Shown here: one piece after another, positions 1 through 8,527 of the stretch | Position numbering within the stretch: position 1 is the first letter of the stretch | Layout: the number at the start of each line of letters is the position of its first letter | Notes under the pieces: generated by a model | What the model was told of the DNA's origin: nothing | What the model saw: only the letters and a program-made list of their open reading frames with translations | The model's database searches: none | Program-made: the position numbers and the translations under genes | Source: Oceanirhabdus sp. W0125-5 | GTDB lineage: Bacteria; Bacillota; Clostridia; Clostridiales; Clostridiaceae | Direction: 5' to 3' | NCBI RefSeq assembly: GCF_027938815.1 | Contig: NZ_CP115913.1 | Coordinates: forward strand, 3,692,001 to 3,756,000 | Length of the DNA: 64,000 nucleotides

Positions 1-890
1 ATATCCATTTCTTTAGTGTTAAAAACTACTTTTATAGGAATATTCATAATTTCAGCATAAGTTTTAAGCTGCTCTACAGCTCCTATTCTATACGTGTCAA
101 TAGTTATTAAACCAACTTTTTTATTTCCTTGAAGTGATAGCTTTCCCGCAAGCTTTGCTATTGTAGTTGTTTTACCTACTCCTGTTGGTCCTGCTAGAAC
201 TATTCTTCCCTCTTTAGGAAACTCACAATATGATAATTCCTCTTCTAGATAAGTTTTAACTTTGCTTCTAAGCTCCCCTTCATTTTCAAAGGAAACTTTC
301 TCCTTAAAATCATCTCTAAATTCACGAAAGACATCAATTTCCTCTAAAAACTCTTCCATAACATTCATTGATGGATCTTCTACAGAGTTTCCATTAATAT
401 TTGAGATCATTTTCTTTAATTCGCCTAATTCCTTAATAATACTGTCATCTTGCTTTACAAGATTCTCTTTAGAAGGCTTATTTTCCATTTTAGATTTTAT
501 CTTTTCTCTGTATTGCTCTGTTATATTCATATTTCCTGACTTATTTACATTAAACTCTTCAGTTGAACTCATATTCTGTGGCTTACGCACATTTTCATTG
601 TTATGCTGCATTAAAGCTTCCGTTATTGCCTTGAAACTATCATTAAAATTCGTGTCTTCTTGACTAAAACTATTTGGATACGAACTTGAATTTGAAGTAT
701 CTGATTTAACTCGCTCTTTTGTATTCTCTATAGCAGCTGTAACTTCTAATTGTTTTGGAGCAAATAAACCAAAGAATCCTTTTTGTCTAACTTTTCGTTG
801 TGAAATAATCACTGCATCTTTTCCAAGATCAATTCTAATCTGTGATATAGCTTCATTCATATTATTCACAATATATCTTTTTACTTTCAT
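1..890 (-). CDS. flhF: FlhF, SRP-type GTPase for flagellar placement (3' end outside window)
   Basis: The ORF starts at an ATG that overlaps the flhA stop (TAATG) and stays open to the left edge; 296 residues are visible. The N-terminus (MKVKRYIVNNMNEA...DLGKDAVIIS) is typical of the family. A low-complexity basic/acidic linker follows, then the start of the GTPase domain with the P-loop GPTGVGKTTTIAKLAGKL at about residue 225. FlhF is an SRP54-like GTPase that helps set the position and number of flagella and normally follows flhA in clostridia and bacilli. The rest of the NG domain lies beyond the window. Identity is clear from the motif and the neighbours. Confidence 0.93.
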   Translation of the reverse strand, partial: MKVKRYIVNNMNEAISQIRIDLGKDAVIISQRKVRQKGFFGLFAPKQLEVTAAIENTKERVKSDTSNSSSYPNSFSQEDTNFNDSFKAITEALMQHNNENVRKPQNMSSTEEFNVNKSGNMNITEQYREKIKSKMENKPSKENLVKQDDSIIKELGELKKMISNINGNSVEDPSMNVMEEFLEEIDVFREFRDDFKEKVSFENEGELRSKVKTYLEEELSYCEFPKEGRIVLAGPTGVGKTTTIAKLAGKLSLQGNKKVGLITIDTYRIGAVEQLKTYAEIMNIPIKVVFNTKEMD

Positions 891-2947
891 TATATATCAA
901 TTACTCCTTCGTTTCTTATTTCAACGTCGTTAGGTATCTCATTAAATGAAAGCACTGCTATATGAGGGAATGTTACCTCAGTAAGTTTTCTAAAAGCAGG
1001 TCTTATGTTAGGAGAAACCAAAATAACCGGTTGATATTCATAGAAGTATATATTATCAAGCATATTATTAATGCTCATGAATACGCTCTGTGTATCATCA
1101 GGGCTAAGAGCTGGAAAACTACCTTGAATCGTCTTTTGAATATTGCTCCCAATTAAGTTTTCAATCTTATTTGATAAAGTTACAACTCTCACAAATCCTT
1201 CTTCTGTTTTAAGATTATTGCATATATTCCTCGCTAATGAGAAACGTGCATATTCAGTTAACATCTCAATGTCTTTTGTAGTTCTTGAATAATCAGCTAA
1301 GGTTTCAAATATTGTTACTGTATCTTTAATTGATACTTTTTCCTTAAGGAGATTCTGAAGAACTTTCTGAACTTCTCCAATAGTCATTAAATCTGGAATT
1401 AGTTCTTCAACAACCGTCTCGTATTTTTCTCGTACGTTGTCAACAATTGATTTTGTTTCCTGTCTACCTAAAAGTTCATAAGCGTGACTCTTTATTGTCT
1501 CTGTTAAGTGAGTAACTAATACAGTAGTAGGGTCAACAACAGTAAATCCTTTTATTTCAGCATCTTCCCTTTCATCACTATTTATCCATACAGCAGGTAT
1601 ACCAAATGTAGGTTCAATAGTTTTAATTCCAGGAATATCAAAATTCTCATCGGTAGGATTCATGCATAAGAACATATTTGGCATAAGTTCTCCTTTAACT
1701 ATATCTGTTCCTCTAAGTTTGAATCTGTACTCATTATTATTTAATTGCAAGTTATCCATTATACGTATAGGTTGAACTATTAAACCTAGTTCAATTGCAC
1801 ATTGCCTACGAACAGAAGTAACTCTTTGAAGAAGATCTCCACCTACCCCTTCATCAGCTAAAGGTATGAGCCCATATCCTATCTCAATTTCAAGTGGTTC
1901 AACTTGAATAAGCTTAACTACATTTTCAGGCTCTCTATTTTCAATCTCTTGAATTTCATGTTCTTCTTCTTCAATATCCTTGAGCACTTGTTCTTTTTCC
2001 TCTTTATAAAGGAAGAAAGCACTGCTTCCAGTTCCTATAGCCAAGATTATAAAAATCGCCTTTGGCATACCAGGTATAATAGCTAATAATATTAATACAG
2101 TTGTAGCTAAAAACATTACTTTTGGGAATGTAGTTAACTGCCCTGATATGGAACTTCCTAAATTTTCACTACCTGATCTAGTTGTAATGATACCAGTTGC
2201 AGTAGATATTAAAAGTGCTGGAATCTGACTCACTAGACCGTCACCAATAGTCAGGTTAATATACGTGCTTGCAGCATCGCCTATTTCCATACCTCCCATT
2301 GCACCAATTGCAATACCTGCAACAATGTTTATAATGGTTATAACAATACCAGCTATGGCATCCCCTTTAACAAACTTAGACGCACCATCCATTGCTCCGT
2401 AAAAATCAGCTTCAAGTTGAAGATTTGTTCTTCTACGTTTCGCTTCCATTTCATCAATCATACCAGCATTTAAGTCTGCGTCAATACTCATCTGCTTACC
2501 AGGCATAGCGTCAAGTGTAAATCTTGCAGCTACTTCTGAAACTCTACCAGCACCATTTGTGATAACCACAAATTGAATCAATACCAATATTAAAAATATA
2601 ATAATTCCAACAACTATATTGTTTCCTACAACAAAGGTACCAAAGGTTTCAATAATTTTTCCTGCGTCCGCATTTAACAAAATCATCCTAGTTGATGATA
2701 TATTTAGTCCCAACCTAAACAGGGTTGTTATTAAAAGCAAGGTTGGAAAAACAGAAAATTGTAATACATCTGTAGTAAACATGGTCAAAAGGATTATAAC
2801 AACTGCTATTGTCATATTAATTGCTAATAACAAATCCAGCATTCCTTTTGGCACTGGAACAATCATCATCAATACAATACCAATTACTCCAAAAGGAATT
2901 ATCATGTCAATATTTCGTCTTATCGAAAACTTATTTCCTTGTTCCAT
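890..2947 (-). CDS. flhA: FlhA, flagellar type III export gate protein
   Basis: 685 residues, the usual FlhA length. The N-terminal half has about eight hydrophobic segments and the FHIPEP signature region (DAMPGKQMSIDADLNAG near residue 150). The C-terminal half is the soluble domain that docks chaperone-substrate complexes. The start is placed at the second ATG (2947) because AAGGGTG stands 6 nt before it; the first ATG at 2965 sits inside the end of the upstream gene with no ribosome site. FlhA forms the nonameric export gate in the basal body membrane. It is translationally coupled to fliR-flhB upstream and flhF downstream. Confidence 0.97.
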   Translation of the reverse strand: MEQGNKFSIRRNIDMIIPFGVIGIVLMMIVPVPKGMLDLLLAINMTIAVVIILLTMFTTDVLQFSVFPTLLLITTLFRLGLNISSTRMILLNADAGKIIETFGTFVVGNNIVVGIIIFLILVLIQFVVITNGAGRVSEVAARFTLDAMPGKQMSIDADLNAGMIDEMEAKRRRTNLQLEADFYGAMDGASKFVKGDAIAGIVITIINIVAGIAIGAMGGMEIGDAASTYINLTIGDGLVSQIPALLISTATGIITTRSGSENLGSSISGQLTTFPKVMFLATTVLILLAIIPGMPKAIFIILAIGTGSSAFFLYKEEKEQVLKDIEEEEHEIQEIENREPENVVKLIQVEPLEIEIGYGLIPLADEGVGGDLLQRVTSVRRQCAIELGLIVQPIRIMDNLQLNNNEYRFKLRGTDIVKGELMPNMFLCMNPTDENFDIPGIKTIEPTFGIPAVWINSDEREDAEIKGFTVVDPTTVLVTHLTETIKSHAYELLGRQETKSIVDNVREKYETVVEELIPDLMTIGEVQKVLQNLLKEKVSIKDTVTIFETLADYSRTTKDIEMLTEYARFSLARNICNNLKTEEGFVRVVTLSNKIENLIGSNIQKTIQGSFPALSPDDTQSVFMSINNMLDNIYFYEYQPVILVSPNIRPAFRKLTEVTFPHIAVLSFNEIPNDVEIRNEGVIDI

Positions 2948-2964
2948 CCAAAACACCCTTTTCA

Positions 2965-4797
2965 TTATTTCTTAAGTTTATATACTATTGCTAGTATTTC
3001 TGCTACTGCCTGATACATATTTTCAGGTACTTCCTCATCTATCTCTACCTCACTAAAAATCATTCTAGCTAGAGGTTTGTTTTCTATGATAGGTATTTCA
3101 TTTTCTTTTGCTCTCTCTTTTATCTGAACTGCTACAAAGTCTTTACCTTTAGCAAGAACAATTGGTGCCTCATCAACTCCATCAACATATTTTAAAGCAA
3201 CTGCAATGTGTGTCGGGTTTGTAATAACAACTGAAGCATCTGGTACTGCTTGCATCATTCGTTTTGTAGCCATTTCTCTTTGCTTCTGTTTAATCTGACT
3301 TTTAATCTGAGGATCTCCCTCCATTTGTTTGAATTCTTCTTTGATTTCCTGCTTAGACATCTTCAAATCTTTATTATGTTGATATCTCTGATAGATATAA
3401 TCCATAATAGATATTGAAATCATTACAATAGTTATCTTTATGAATACATCCTGTAACAAGTTCTTCATAATAATAGGAATCTGACTTATTGATAGCTGGT
3501 TTATTTTTATTAAATCTGGGTAAGCAGAAATAATAAATTTATAACCTACATATCCAATAATTGATATAATTAGTAAATCCTTAACAAGAGTAACTAATGA
3601 CCTTAATGATAGAATTTTTTTAAATCCACTGATTGGATTCAATTTTTTTAAATCAGGCTTTAAAGGATCTCCTGTTAGAAGGAATCCCACCTGCAAATAG
3701 TTTGCAAGGACACCAATAATCATAATAGGACACACAAACATAATAATAACTAAAAGTCCTTTAAATAATGCAAATTTAAGAATTTCCAGTACATTAGTCT
3801 GTGTTATTTGGGTATTTAGTAAATCACTAAACACTGTATTCATAATCAATGCTAAGTTTTTAAAAATTGTTGATCCCAATAATATAATTACCAAAGTTGC
3901 TGCTCCAAGAGTCAGCGCCATAGTTAGTTCTTTACTTCGAACTACCTGACCTTTTTTTCTAGCATCACGTTTCTTCTTCGGTGTTGCATCCTCTGTTTTT
4001 TCACCGCCTGAGTCAGCGAAAACAATTAATAATGGTATAAAACCAAATAAATTTTGAAAAATAACAGTAAGGTTCTCGAAAATATCAACGATACTATTAA
4101 TAGTGACAGGTAATAATACAATAATACTTAAAACTCCAATTAGCACCTTTATAGGCATTCCTATAATCATAACATTTAGTTGTGGTACTGATCTTGCAAC
4201 AAGTCCTAAAACAATATTAATAATTAAAATTATTAATGCAATTGGCATTGATATTTTAATTCCAATTTCAAAAAACTTAATTATTACATCAAAAATATAT
4301 AATATTACATCAGTTGTAATTGCAAGTTCTCCAAGTTTCACAGTGGAAAAACTTGTTAAAAGCCCTTCAATAATGAATTTATGACCATTTAATATAACAA
4401 ATATTATTAAAGTAAACCAATACATCAATCTGCCAAAAATACTTGAATTATCTCCTACGGAAGGGTCAAACATCTGACTCATGGAAAATCCTATGAAGAA
4501 GTCAAAAAGTTGTCCTGCCATTCTGATAACATGAAAACCTAATGATGTAATAAAACCTAATGTTAAACCTGTAACAACTTCCATTATCACCATAAACCCA
4601 AGAGATATAAGGTCAAAAGAAGCTACAGTATCAAACTGAATTAAAGATACCAACATATAAGATAATAATATTGAGAATGATGCTTTTGCTGTATTACTAG
4701 TACCTTTTGGGAAAAAAATTGGAACTGAAAATGTAAAAGCTGATAATCTGCTGAATACTAATAAGAACTTAATAACAAAAGCTAATGACATTTCCAT
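2965..4797 (-). CDS. fliR-flhB: FliR-FlhB fusion, flagellar export gate protein
   Basis: A single 610-residue ORF. Residues 1 to about 260 are a multi-span FliR (MEMSLAFVIKFLLVFSRLSA...). From about residue 263 (GGEKTEDATPKKKRDARKKG) it is a complete FlhB, with four membrane spans and the C-terminal autocleavage motif NPTH (VVITNPTHIAVALKY). FliR belongs to the export gate; FlhB switches substrate class from rod/hook to filament after cleaving itself between N and P. The fusion is a known clostridial arrangement, here uninterrupted. Its start overlaps the fliQ stop by one base. How the NPTH-cleaved product behaves inside a fusion cannot be seen from sequence. Confidence 0.96.
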   Translation of the reverse strand: MEMSLAFVIKFLLVFSRLSAFTFSVPIFFPKGTSNTAKASFSILLSYMLVSLIQFDTVASFDLISLGFMVIMEVVTGLTLGFITSLGFHVIRMAGQLFDFFIGFSMSQMFDPSVGDNSSIFGRLMYWFTLIIFVILNGHKFIIEGLLTSFSTVKLGELAITTDVILYIFDVIIKFFEIGIKISMPIALIILIINIVLGLVARSVPQLNVMIIGMPIKVLIGVLSIIVLLPVTINSIVDIFENLTVIFQNLFGFIPLLIVFADSGGEKTEDATPKKKRDARKKGQVVRSKELTMALTLGAATLVIILLGSTIFKNLALIMNTVFSDLLNTQITQTNVLEILKFALFKGLLVIIMFVCPIMIIGVLANYLQVGFLLTGDPLKPDLKKLNPISGFKKILSLRSLVTLVKDLLIISIIGYVGYKFIISAYPDLIKINQLSISQIPIIMKNLLQDVFIKITIVMISISIMDYIYQRYQHNKDLKMSKQEIKEEFKQMEGDPQIKSQIKQKQREMATKRMMQAVPDASVVITNPTHIAVALKYVDGVDEAPIVLAKGKDFVAVQIKERAKENEIPIIENKPLARMIFSEVEIDEEVPENMYQAVAEILAIVYKLKK

Positions 4798-5063
4798 TAT
4801 GTTATATTCGCAATTATTTCAAATATTTTTGATGTAAAAGCTAATATAGTTCTTATAATCCATGCTCCAGCAATCAGTCCAACTAATGATGTGATAAGTA
4901 ATTTAGGTACAAATGTTAATGTTTGCTCTTGAATTTGAGTTGTAGCTTGAAGTATTGCAATAACTAAACCTACAACAGTTGCAGTAATTAGTATAGGTGA
5001 TGCTATTAATAATGCAGTTGATAAGGCATCCTTCAGTATTGATAAAACCATTGTATCTGTCAT
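4797..5063 (-). CDS. fliQ: FliQ, flagellar export gate subunit
   Basis: 88 residues with two long hydrophobic helices (ALSTALLIASPILITATVVG and a second around LITSLVGLIAGAWIIRTILAF), the standard FliQ size and layout. It lies between fliP and fliR in the conserved order fliP-fliQ-fliR. FliQ is part of the FliP5Q4R1 pore complex in the basal body. The stop codon overlaps the next start, so translation is probably coupled. Confidence 0.96.
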   Translation of the reverse strand: MTDTMVLSILKDALSTALLIASPILITATVVGLVIAILQATTQIQEQTLTFVPKLLITSLVGLIAGAWIIRTILAFTSKIFEIIANIT

Positions 5064-5073
5064 CTATATCACC

Positions 5074-5889
5074 TCAACTAAAACTTAATATTAGGGATTT
5101 AACTAGTAAATGCCATCCATCAACTAACACGAAAAGTAATATCTTAAATGGTAAAGATACCATTACAGGAGGTACCATCATCATTCCCATTGACATAAGA
5201 ACACTTCCAGTTACAATGTCAATTATTAAAAATGGAAGAAACAATAAGAACCCAATTTGAAAAGCTGTTTTCAGCTCACTTATCATGAAAGCTGGTATAA
5301 GCGCTTGTATTGGTACACCTGAGTAATCTACTTTTGTTATGCCATCCTCTACAGTTCTAATTACCGTATCTTCATAGTGCCCTAATTCAACAAACATTTC
5401 AATATCTTTAACTAATGTTTGATCTAACATAAACTTCTTTATTGGTTTCTCACCTATTTTGATTGCTTCTTCTTGAGTAATCTCATTATTAAGATAGGGT
5501 TGAACAGCCTCATCATTTACTTTTGTAAAAGTTGGGCTCATTATGAAAAATGTTAGAAATAAGGCTAGTCCAATTAAAACTTGCTTTGGAATTGCTTGTT
5601 GAGCTCCCATAGCATTTTTTAATAAAGAAAGGACTATAATAATTCTTGTAAAACTAGTAGTCATTATTATTATAGAAGGTAATAATGTTAATACTGTCAT
5701 TAAAATAAGAATTTTAATGTTATCTACATATTGTTCAGGTGTTTCCGGACTTGTAATATCCACATTAATTTTAGGAACTGGTATTGTTGCGCCATCAGCA
5801 GGTTCTGCTAAGGCTTTAAAGGTACCTAAAACAATTACAAAGAAGAACACCATGAGTACAAATTTAATAATTTTCTTATTTATTTTCAT
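5074..5889 (-). CDS. fliP: FliP, flagellar export gate subunit with signal peptide
   Basis: 271 residues. A cleavable signal peptide is visible (basic start [10 protein letters not shown], hydrophobic core, ALAEPADG cleavage region). Four hydrophobic segments and the family blocks follow ([26 protein letters not shown] at about residue 80, and a C-terminal [19 protein letters not shown] block). It makes the pore of the type III export gate with FliQ and FliR. The gene overlaps the fliO-like gene upstream by 14 bases. Confidence 0.97.
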   Translation of the reverse strand: MKINKKIIKFVLMVFFFVIVLGTFKALAEPADGATIPVPKINVDITSPETPEQYVDNIKILILMTVLTLLPSIIIMTTSFTRIIIVLSLLKNAMGAQQAIPKQVLIGLALFLTFFIMSPTFTKVNDEAVQPYLNNEITQEEAIKIGEKPIKKFMLDQTLVKDIEMFVELGHYEDTVIRTVEDGITKVDYSGVPIQALIPAFMISELKTAFQIGFLLFLPFLIIDIVTGSVLMSMGMMMVPPVMVSLPFKILLFVLVDGWHLLVKSLILSFS

Positions 5890-6229
5890 CTTTTTCTCCT
5901 TTAAGCTTAAATATCTCTTTAAGACTCTTCATGTTTAAATTTCCTTGAGTATTGAAAGAGTCATTCTTACTAAAAGTTTTGTTGTCAAGTTCTTCTAGTA
6001 TTTCAATTTTACCTTGTGAGGAACCCATCAGATAATATTTATTTTCAACTTTAACTATCAATAAGGTATTATCTTTTGATAGCTGCAGTCTTTCAATTAC
6101 CTTCATTTTGTTTCCTTTTACAATATCACCTTTGCTATAAATCTTACCAATTAAATATATTGAAACTAATATCATCGGTAAGAATATTACAAGCTTAATT
6201 GTCATTCCTAAAATATCATTAGTTATCAT
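5876..6229 (-). CDS. fliO: FliO/FliZ-type flagellar biosynthesis protein
   Basis: 117 residues: one N-terminal transmembrane helix (about residues 10-30), then a small soluble domain ([31 protein letters not shown]) matching the FliO pattern of a hydrophobic anchor plus short beta-rich tail. Its place just before fliP supports this. FliO stabilises FliP while the export gate assembles. The C-terminal part is poorly conserved, so the name rests on size, topology and order. Confidence 0.82.
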   Translation of the reverse strand: MITNDILGMTIKLVIFLPMILVSIYLIGKIYSKGDIVKGNKMKVIERLQLSKDNTLLIVKVENKYYLMGSSQGKIEILEELDNKTFSKNDSFNTQGNLNMKSLKEIFKLKGEKDENK

Positions 6230-6245
6230 CCTTCACCCCTGCTAA

Positions 6246-6689
6246 TTATTGAACTACAATATTATTTAGATAAACGTCCGTTATTTCCCCCTTTTCTATT
6301 ATGGAGTTAATTCTAATTTTCAATTGTCTTTTAAGTTCCTCGATACCAAAAGCATCAATATCTTCACTTTTTTTAGTCCTTAAAACTGTAATGATTGAAT
6401 CTCTTATTTTTACTTTATATTTAGTTAACTCTTCTAATAAATCAATATCTTCTTCTTCATAACCTAGAAAAATCTCAACCTTAAGGTATTTATTTCCTCT
6501 CTCATCAGCTAAATTAACAACAATTTCTTCTATTGGAAACATTGCTTCATTCATAACTTTTGTAACACTGGAGTCATCAGTTTTTCTTAAAAAGAAATAA
6601 TATCCTCCAAATCCAATTGCACTCAATAAAAGAACTGCAACAAGGATTATTATTATAAGCTTCTTTTTATTTCCTCCTTTATCTGCCAT
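6246..6689 (-). CDS. fliL: FliL, basal-body-associated stator cofactor
   Basis: 147 residues: short basic cytoplasmic N-terminus (MADKGGNKKK), one transmembrane helix at about residues 11-32, then an extracytoplasmic domain with the family block EEIVVNLADERGNKYLKVEIFLGYE and a C-terminal half ending in DVYLNNIVVQ. FliL surrounds the MotAB stator and affects torque. Its start overlaps the motB stop by one base. Confidence 0.94.
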   Translation of the reverse strand: MADKGGNKKKLIIIILVAVLLLSAIGFGGYYFFLRKTDDSSVTKVMNEAMFPIEEIVVNLADERGNKYLKVEIFLGYEEEDIDLLEELTKYKVKIRDSIITVLRTKKSEDIDAFGIEELKRQLKIRINSIIEKGEITDVYLNNIVVQ

Positions 6690-7435
6690 TACTCTGCATC
6701 CCCCTCATCGATTTCATCATTTCTCTTAATTAGAATATTAACTCTTCTATTCTTTGCTCTATTTTCTTCTGTATCATTATTTACTAATGGATGATTATCT
6801 CCAAGAAACGTAGGATAAAACCTAGTAGGATCCAATCCCTTTATCTTAGTAAAGTAATTATTTACTGTATATGCTCTTGCTGCTGATAGCTCCCAGTTGT
6901 CTTTATACTTTGAATTATTAATTGGAACATTATCAGTATGTCCTTCTATTATAATATCATTAGGAAGCTCCTTAATGAAATCTGTAATTGTATCAAGAGC
7001 TGGTAAACTAGCAGATTTAAGGTTAGACTTACCAGATTCAAATAAAATTTTATCTTTTAATTCAAATATAAAACCTCTTGAATCCTCTTTAACATCAATA
7101 ATTCCATCAAGATTATTTTCTGCAATAAGATCTTTCATATTATTTATCATATCTATCTGTTCTCTATTGGACTCTTTGCTACTATTAGGAACTAATTTTC
7201 CTGCAATAGGGAGATCTCCATTATTCATGTTATATTCCATTATTGATTTTCCCCCCTGCCCCTTCATAACTGTTTGCAGGGCAGAAGATATTGACTTAAA
7301 CTTCATAGCATCTATACTTGACATTGAGTAAAGCATAACAAAGAAAGTTAAAAGTAAGGTTACCATGTCACCATATGTGGCTAGCCAAGCATTTGGATCT
7401 ATCCCATCATCCTTTTTAACTTTTTTCTTAGACAT
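6689..7435 (-). CDS. motB: MotB, stator subunit with OmpA-like peptidoglycan-binding domain
   Basis: 248 residues. The single transmembrane helix carries the proton-conducting aspartate in WLATYGDMVTLLLTFFVML (Asp23). The C-terminal OmpA-like domain has the peptidoglycan signature IIEGHTDNVPI...ELSAARAYTVNNYF. MotB anchors the stator and couples ion flow to rotation with MotA, whose gene overlaps by 8 bases upstream. The absence of the extra polar residues typical of sodium-type PomB points to protons, but that is inference. Confidence 0.96.
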   Translation of the reverse strand: MSKKKVKKDDGIDPNAWLATYGDMVTLLLTFFVMLYSMSSIDAMKFKSISSALQTVMKGQGGKSIMEYNMNNGDLPIAGKLVPNSSKESNREQIDMINNMKDLIAENNLDGIIDVKEDSRGFIFELKDKILFESGKSNLKSASLPALDTITDFIKELPNDIIIEGHTDNVPINNSKYKDNWELSAARAYTVNNYFTKIKGLDPTRFYPTFLGDNHPLVNNDTEENRAKNRRVNILIKRNDEIDEGDAE

Positions 7436-8234
7436 TTGCTGTCACCTCTGCTTCGTCAGATTGAGTATTTTTATATTCTAATCTTTCAGCAGGAGATAAG
7501 TATCCTGATAACTTTTCTTCAACAATTCTAGGATTAACTCCTGATTGAATAGCAAGAATACCTTCTATCATCATCTCTCTCATATTTATTTCAGCAGCAG
7601 ATTTAAAATCTAAATTAGCTGCTAATGGTAACATAATCAAGTTGGCAAGTACAGAACCATAGAATGTTGTTAAAAGTGCTTTCGCCATACCTGTAGCAAG
7701 GGTATTCGCATCACTGATATTACCCATCATCTGAACCAGTCCAATAAGGGTACCAATCATACCAAAACCTGGAGCATATGCTCCCCAAGCTTTAAATATT
7801 CCTGAGTTTGCTCCATGACGTTTTTCCATCTCTACAACCTCTAGTTCAAGTATACCGCTAATTACTTCTGGTTCAATTCCATCTACAACCATCTGTAAAC
7901 CTTTTTTAAGAAATTCATCGTCAATCTGAGTTAGTTCATCCTCAAGAGATAGCAATCCTTCTCTTCTAGCTTTTTTTGATAAAGACTCAAATTTTTTAAT
8001 AAGCTCCATATTAGAAAAAGCATTATCCTTAAATGTAGCTCCTATTATTTTTCCAATTTTTTTTACTTGATCTAATGGAAAGTTAATAAGTATGGCTCCA
8101 AATGATCCTCCAATTGTTATGGCAAGGGATCCTGGATCCATAAACTTTCCTCCACCACCAGAAATTATACCATAAGCTATCATACCAAACCCTAGTAAAA
8201 TTCCGGCAATGGTCATAGTATCGTTTTTCTTCAT
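7428..8234 (-). CDS. motA: MotA, stator subunit
   Basis: 268 residues with four hydrophobic segments: two near the N-terminus (IAGILLGFGMIAYGIISGG; PGSLAITIGGSFGAILINFP) and two around residues 150-200 (GAYAPGFGMIGTLIGLVQMM and the following span with TTFYGSVLANLIMLPLA), plus a charged cytoplasmic loop between the pairs. MotA forms the pentamer around the MotB dimer and touches FliG. Its position in the fla operon between flbD and motB is usual for clostridia. Confidence 0.96.
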   Translation of the reverse strand: MKKNDTMTIAGILLGFGMIAYGIISGGGGKFMDPGSLAITIGGSFGAILINFPLDQVKKIGKIIGATFKDNAFSNMELIKKFESLSKKARREGLLSLEDELTQIDDEFLKKGLQMVVDGIEPEVISGILELEVVEMEKRHGANSGIFKAWGAYAPGFGMIGTLIGLVQMMGNISDANTLATGMAKALLTTFYGSVLANLIMLPLAANLDFKSAAEINMREMMIEGILAIQSGVNPRIVEEKLSGYLSPAERLEYKNTQSDEAEVTANV

Positions 8235-8257
8235 TATTTATGCCTCCCATTAAACCA

Positions 8258-8455
8258 CTATTTAAGATGTTCAAACTCTCTTGCTTTTTTTTCATATTCA
8301 ATGCATTTTGCAATAACTTCATCTTTACTCTCTTGAACTAAATATTTTTTCCCATTCGTTAAGGTTATTACAGTTTCAGGTACTTCCTCAATCTTCTCTA
8401 TATGTACATGATTAAGTACAAATTCTTTATTGTTTAACCCTGTAATTTCAATCAT
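8258..8455 (-). CDS. flbD: FlbD family small flagellar protein
   Basis: 65 residues (MIEITGLNNKEFVLNHVHIE...TVITLTNGKKYLVQESKDEVIAKCIEYEKK), matching the FlbD family of short basal-body-associated proteins found between flgE and motA/fliL in Gram-positive flagellar operons. Biochemical function is unknown. A strong hairpin lies just before the gene, so its transcription depends on readthrough. Confidence 0.9.
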   Translation of the reverse strand: MIEITGLNNKEFVLNHVHIEKIEEVPETVITLTNGKKYLVQESKDEVIAKCIEYEKKAREFEHLK

Positions 8456-8487
8456 ACTAACCCCTCCTCATAATAAAGAAAAAGAAT

Positions 8488-8517
8488 AAAGAACAGAGAA
8501 CAGATTCTCTGTTCTTT
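8488..8517 (-). terminator. Strong intrinsic-terminator-like hairpin inside the fla operon
   Basis: Perfect 13-bp inverted repeat (AAAGAACAGAGAA / TTCTCTGTTCTTT) with a 4-nt loop. On the minus strand it is followed by ATTCTTTTTC. It sits between the flgE stop (8528) and flbD (8455), where no promoter fits downstream of it, so it probably acts as a partial terminator or a 3'-end stabiliser. Confidence 0.8.
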
Positions 8518-8527
8518 ATGTTTTTAT

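Noticed and set aside
262..663. Plus-strand ORF of 133 codons and many similar ones opposite known genes
   Set aside because: They are antisense shadows of conserved minus-strand genes, with no ribosome site and no recognisable protein.
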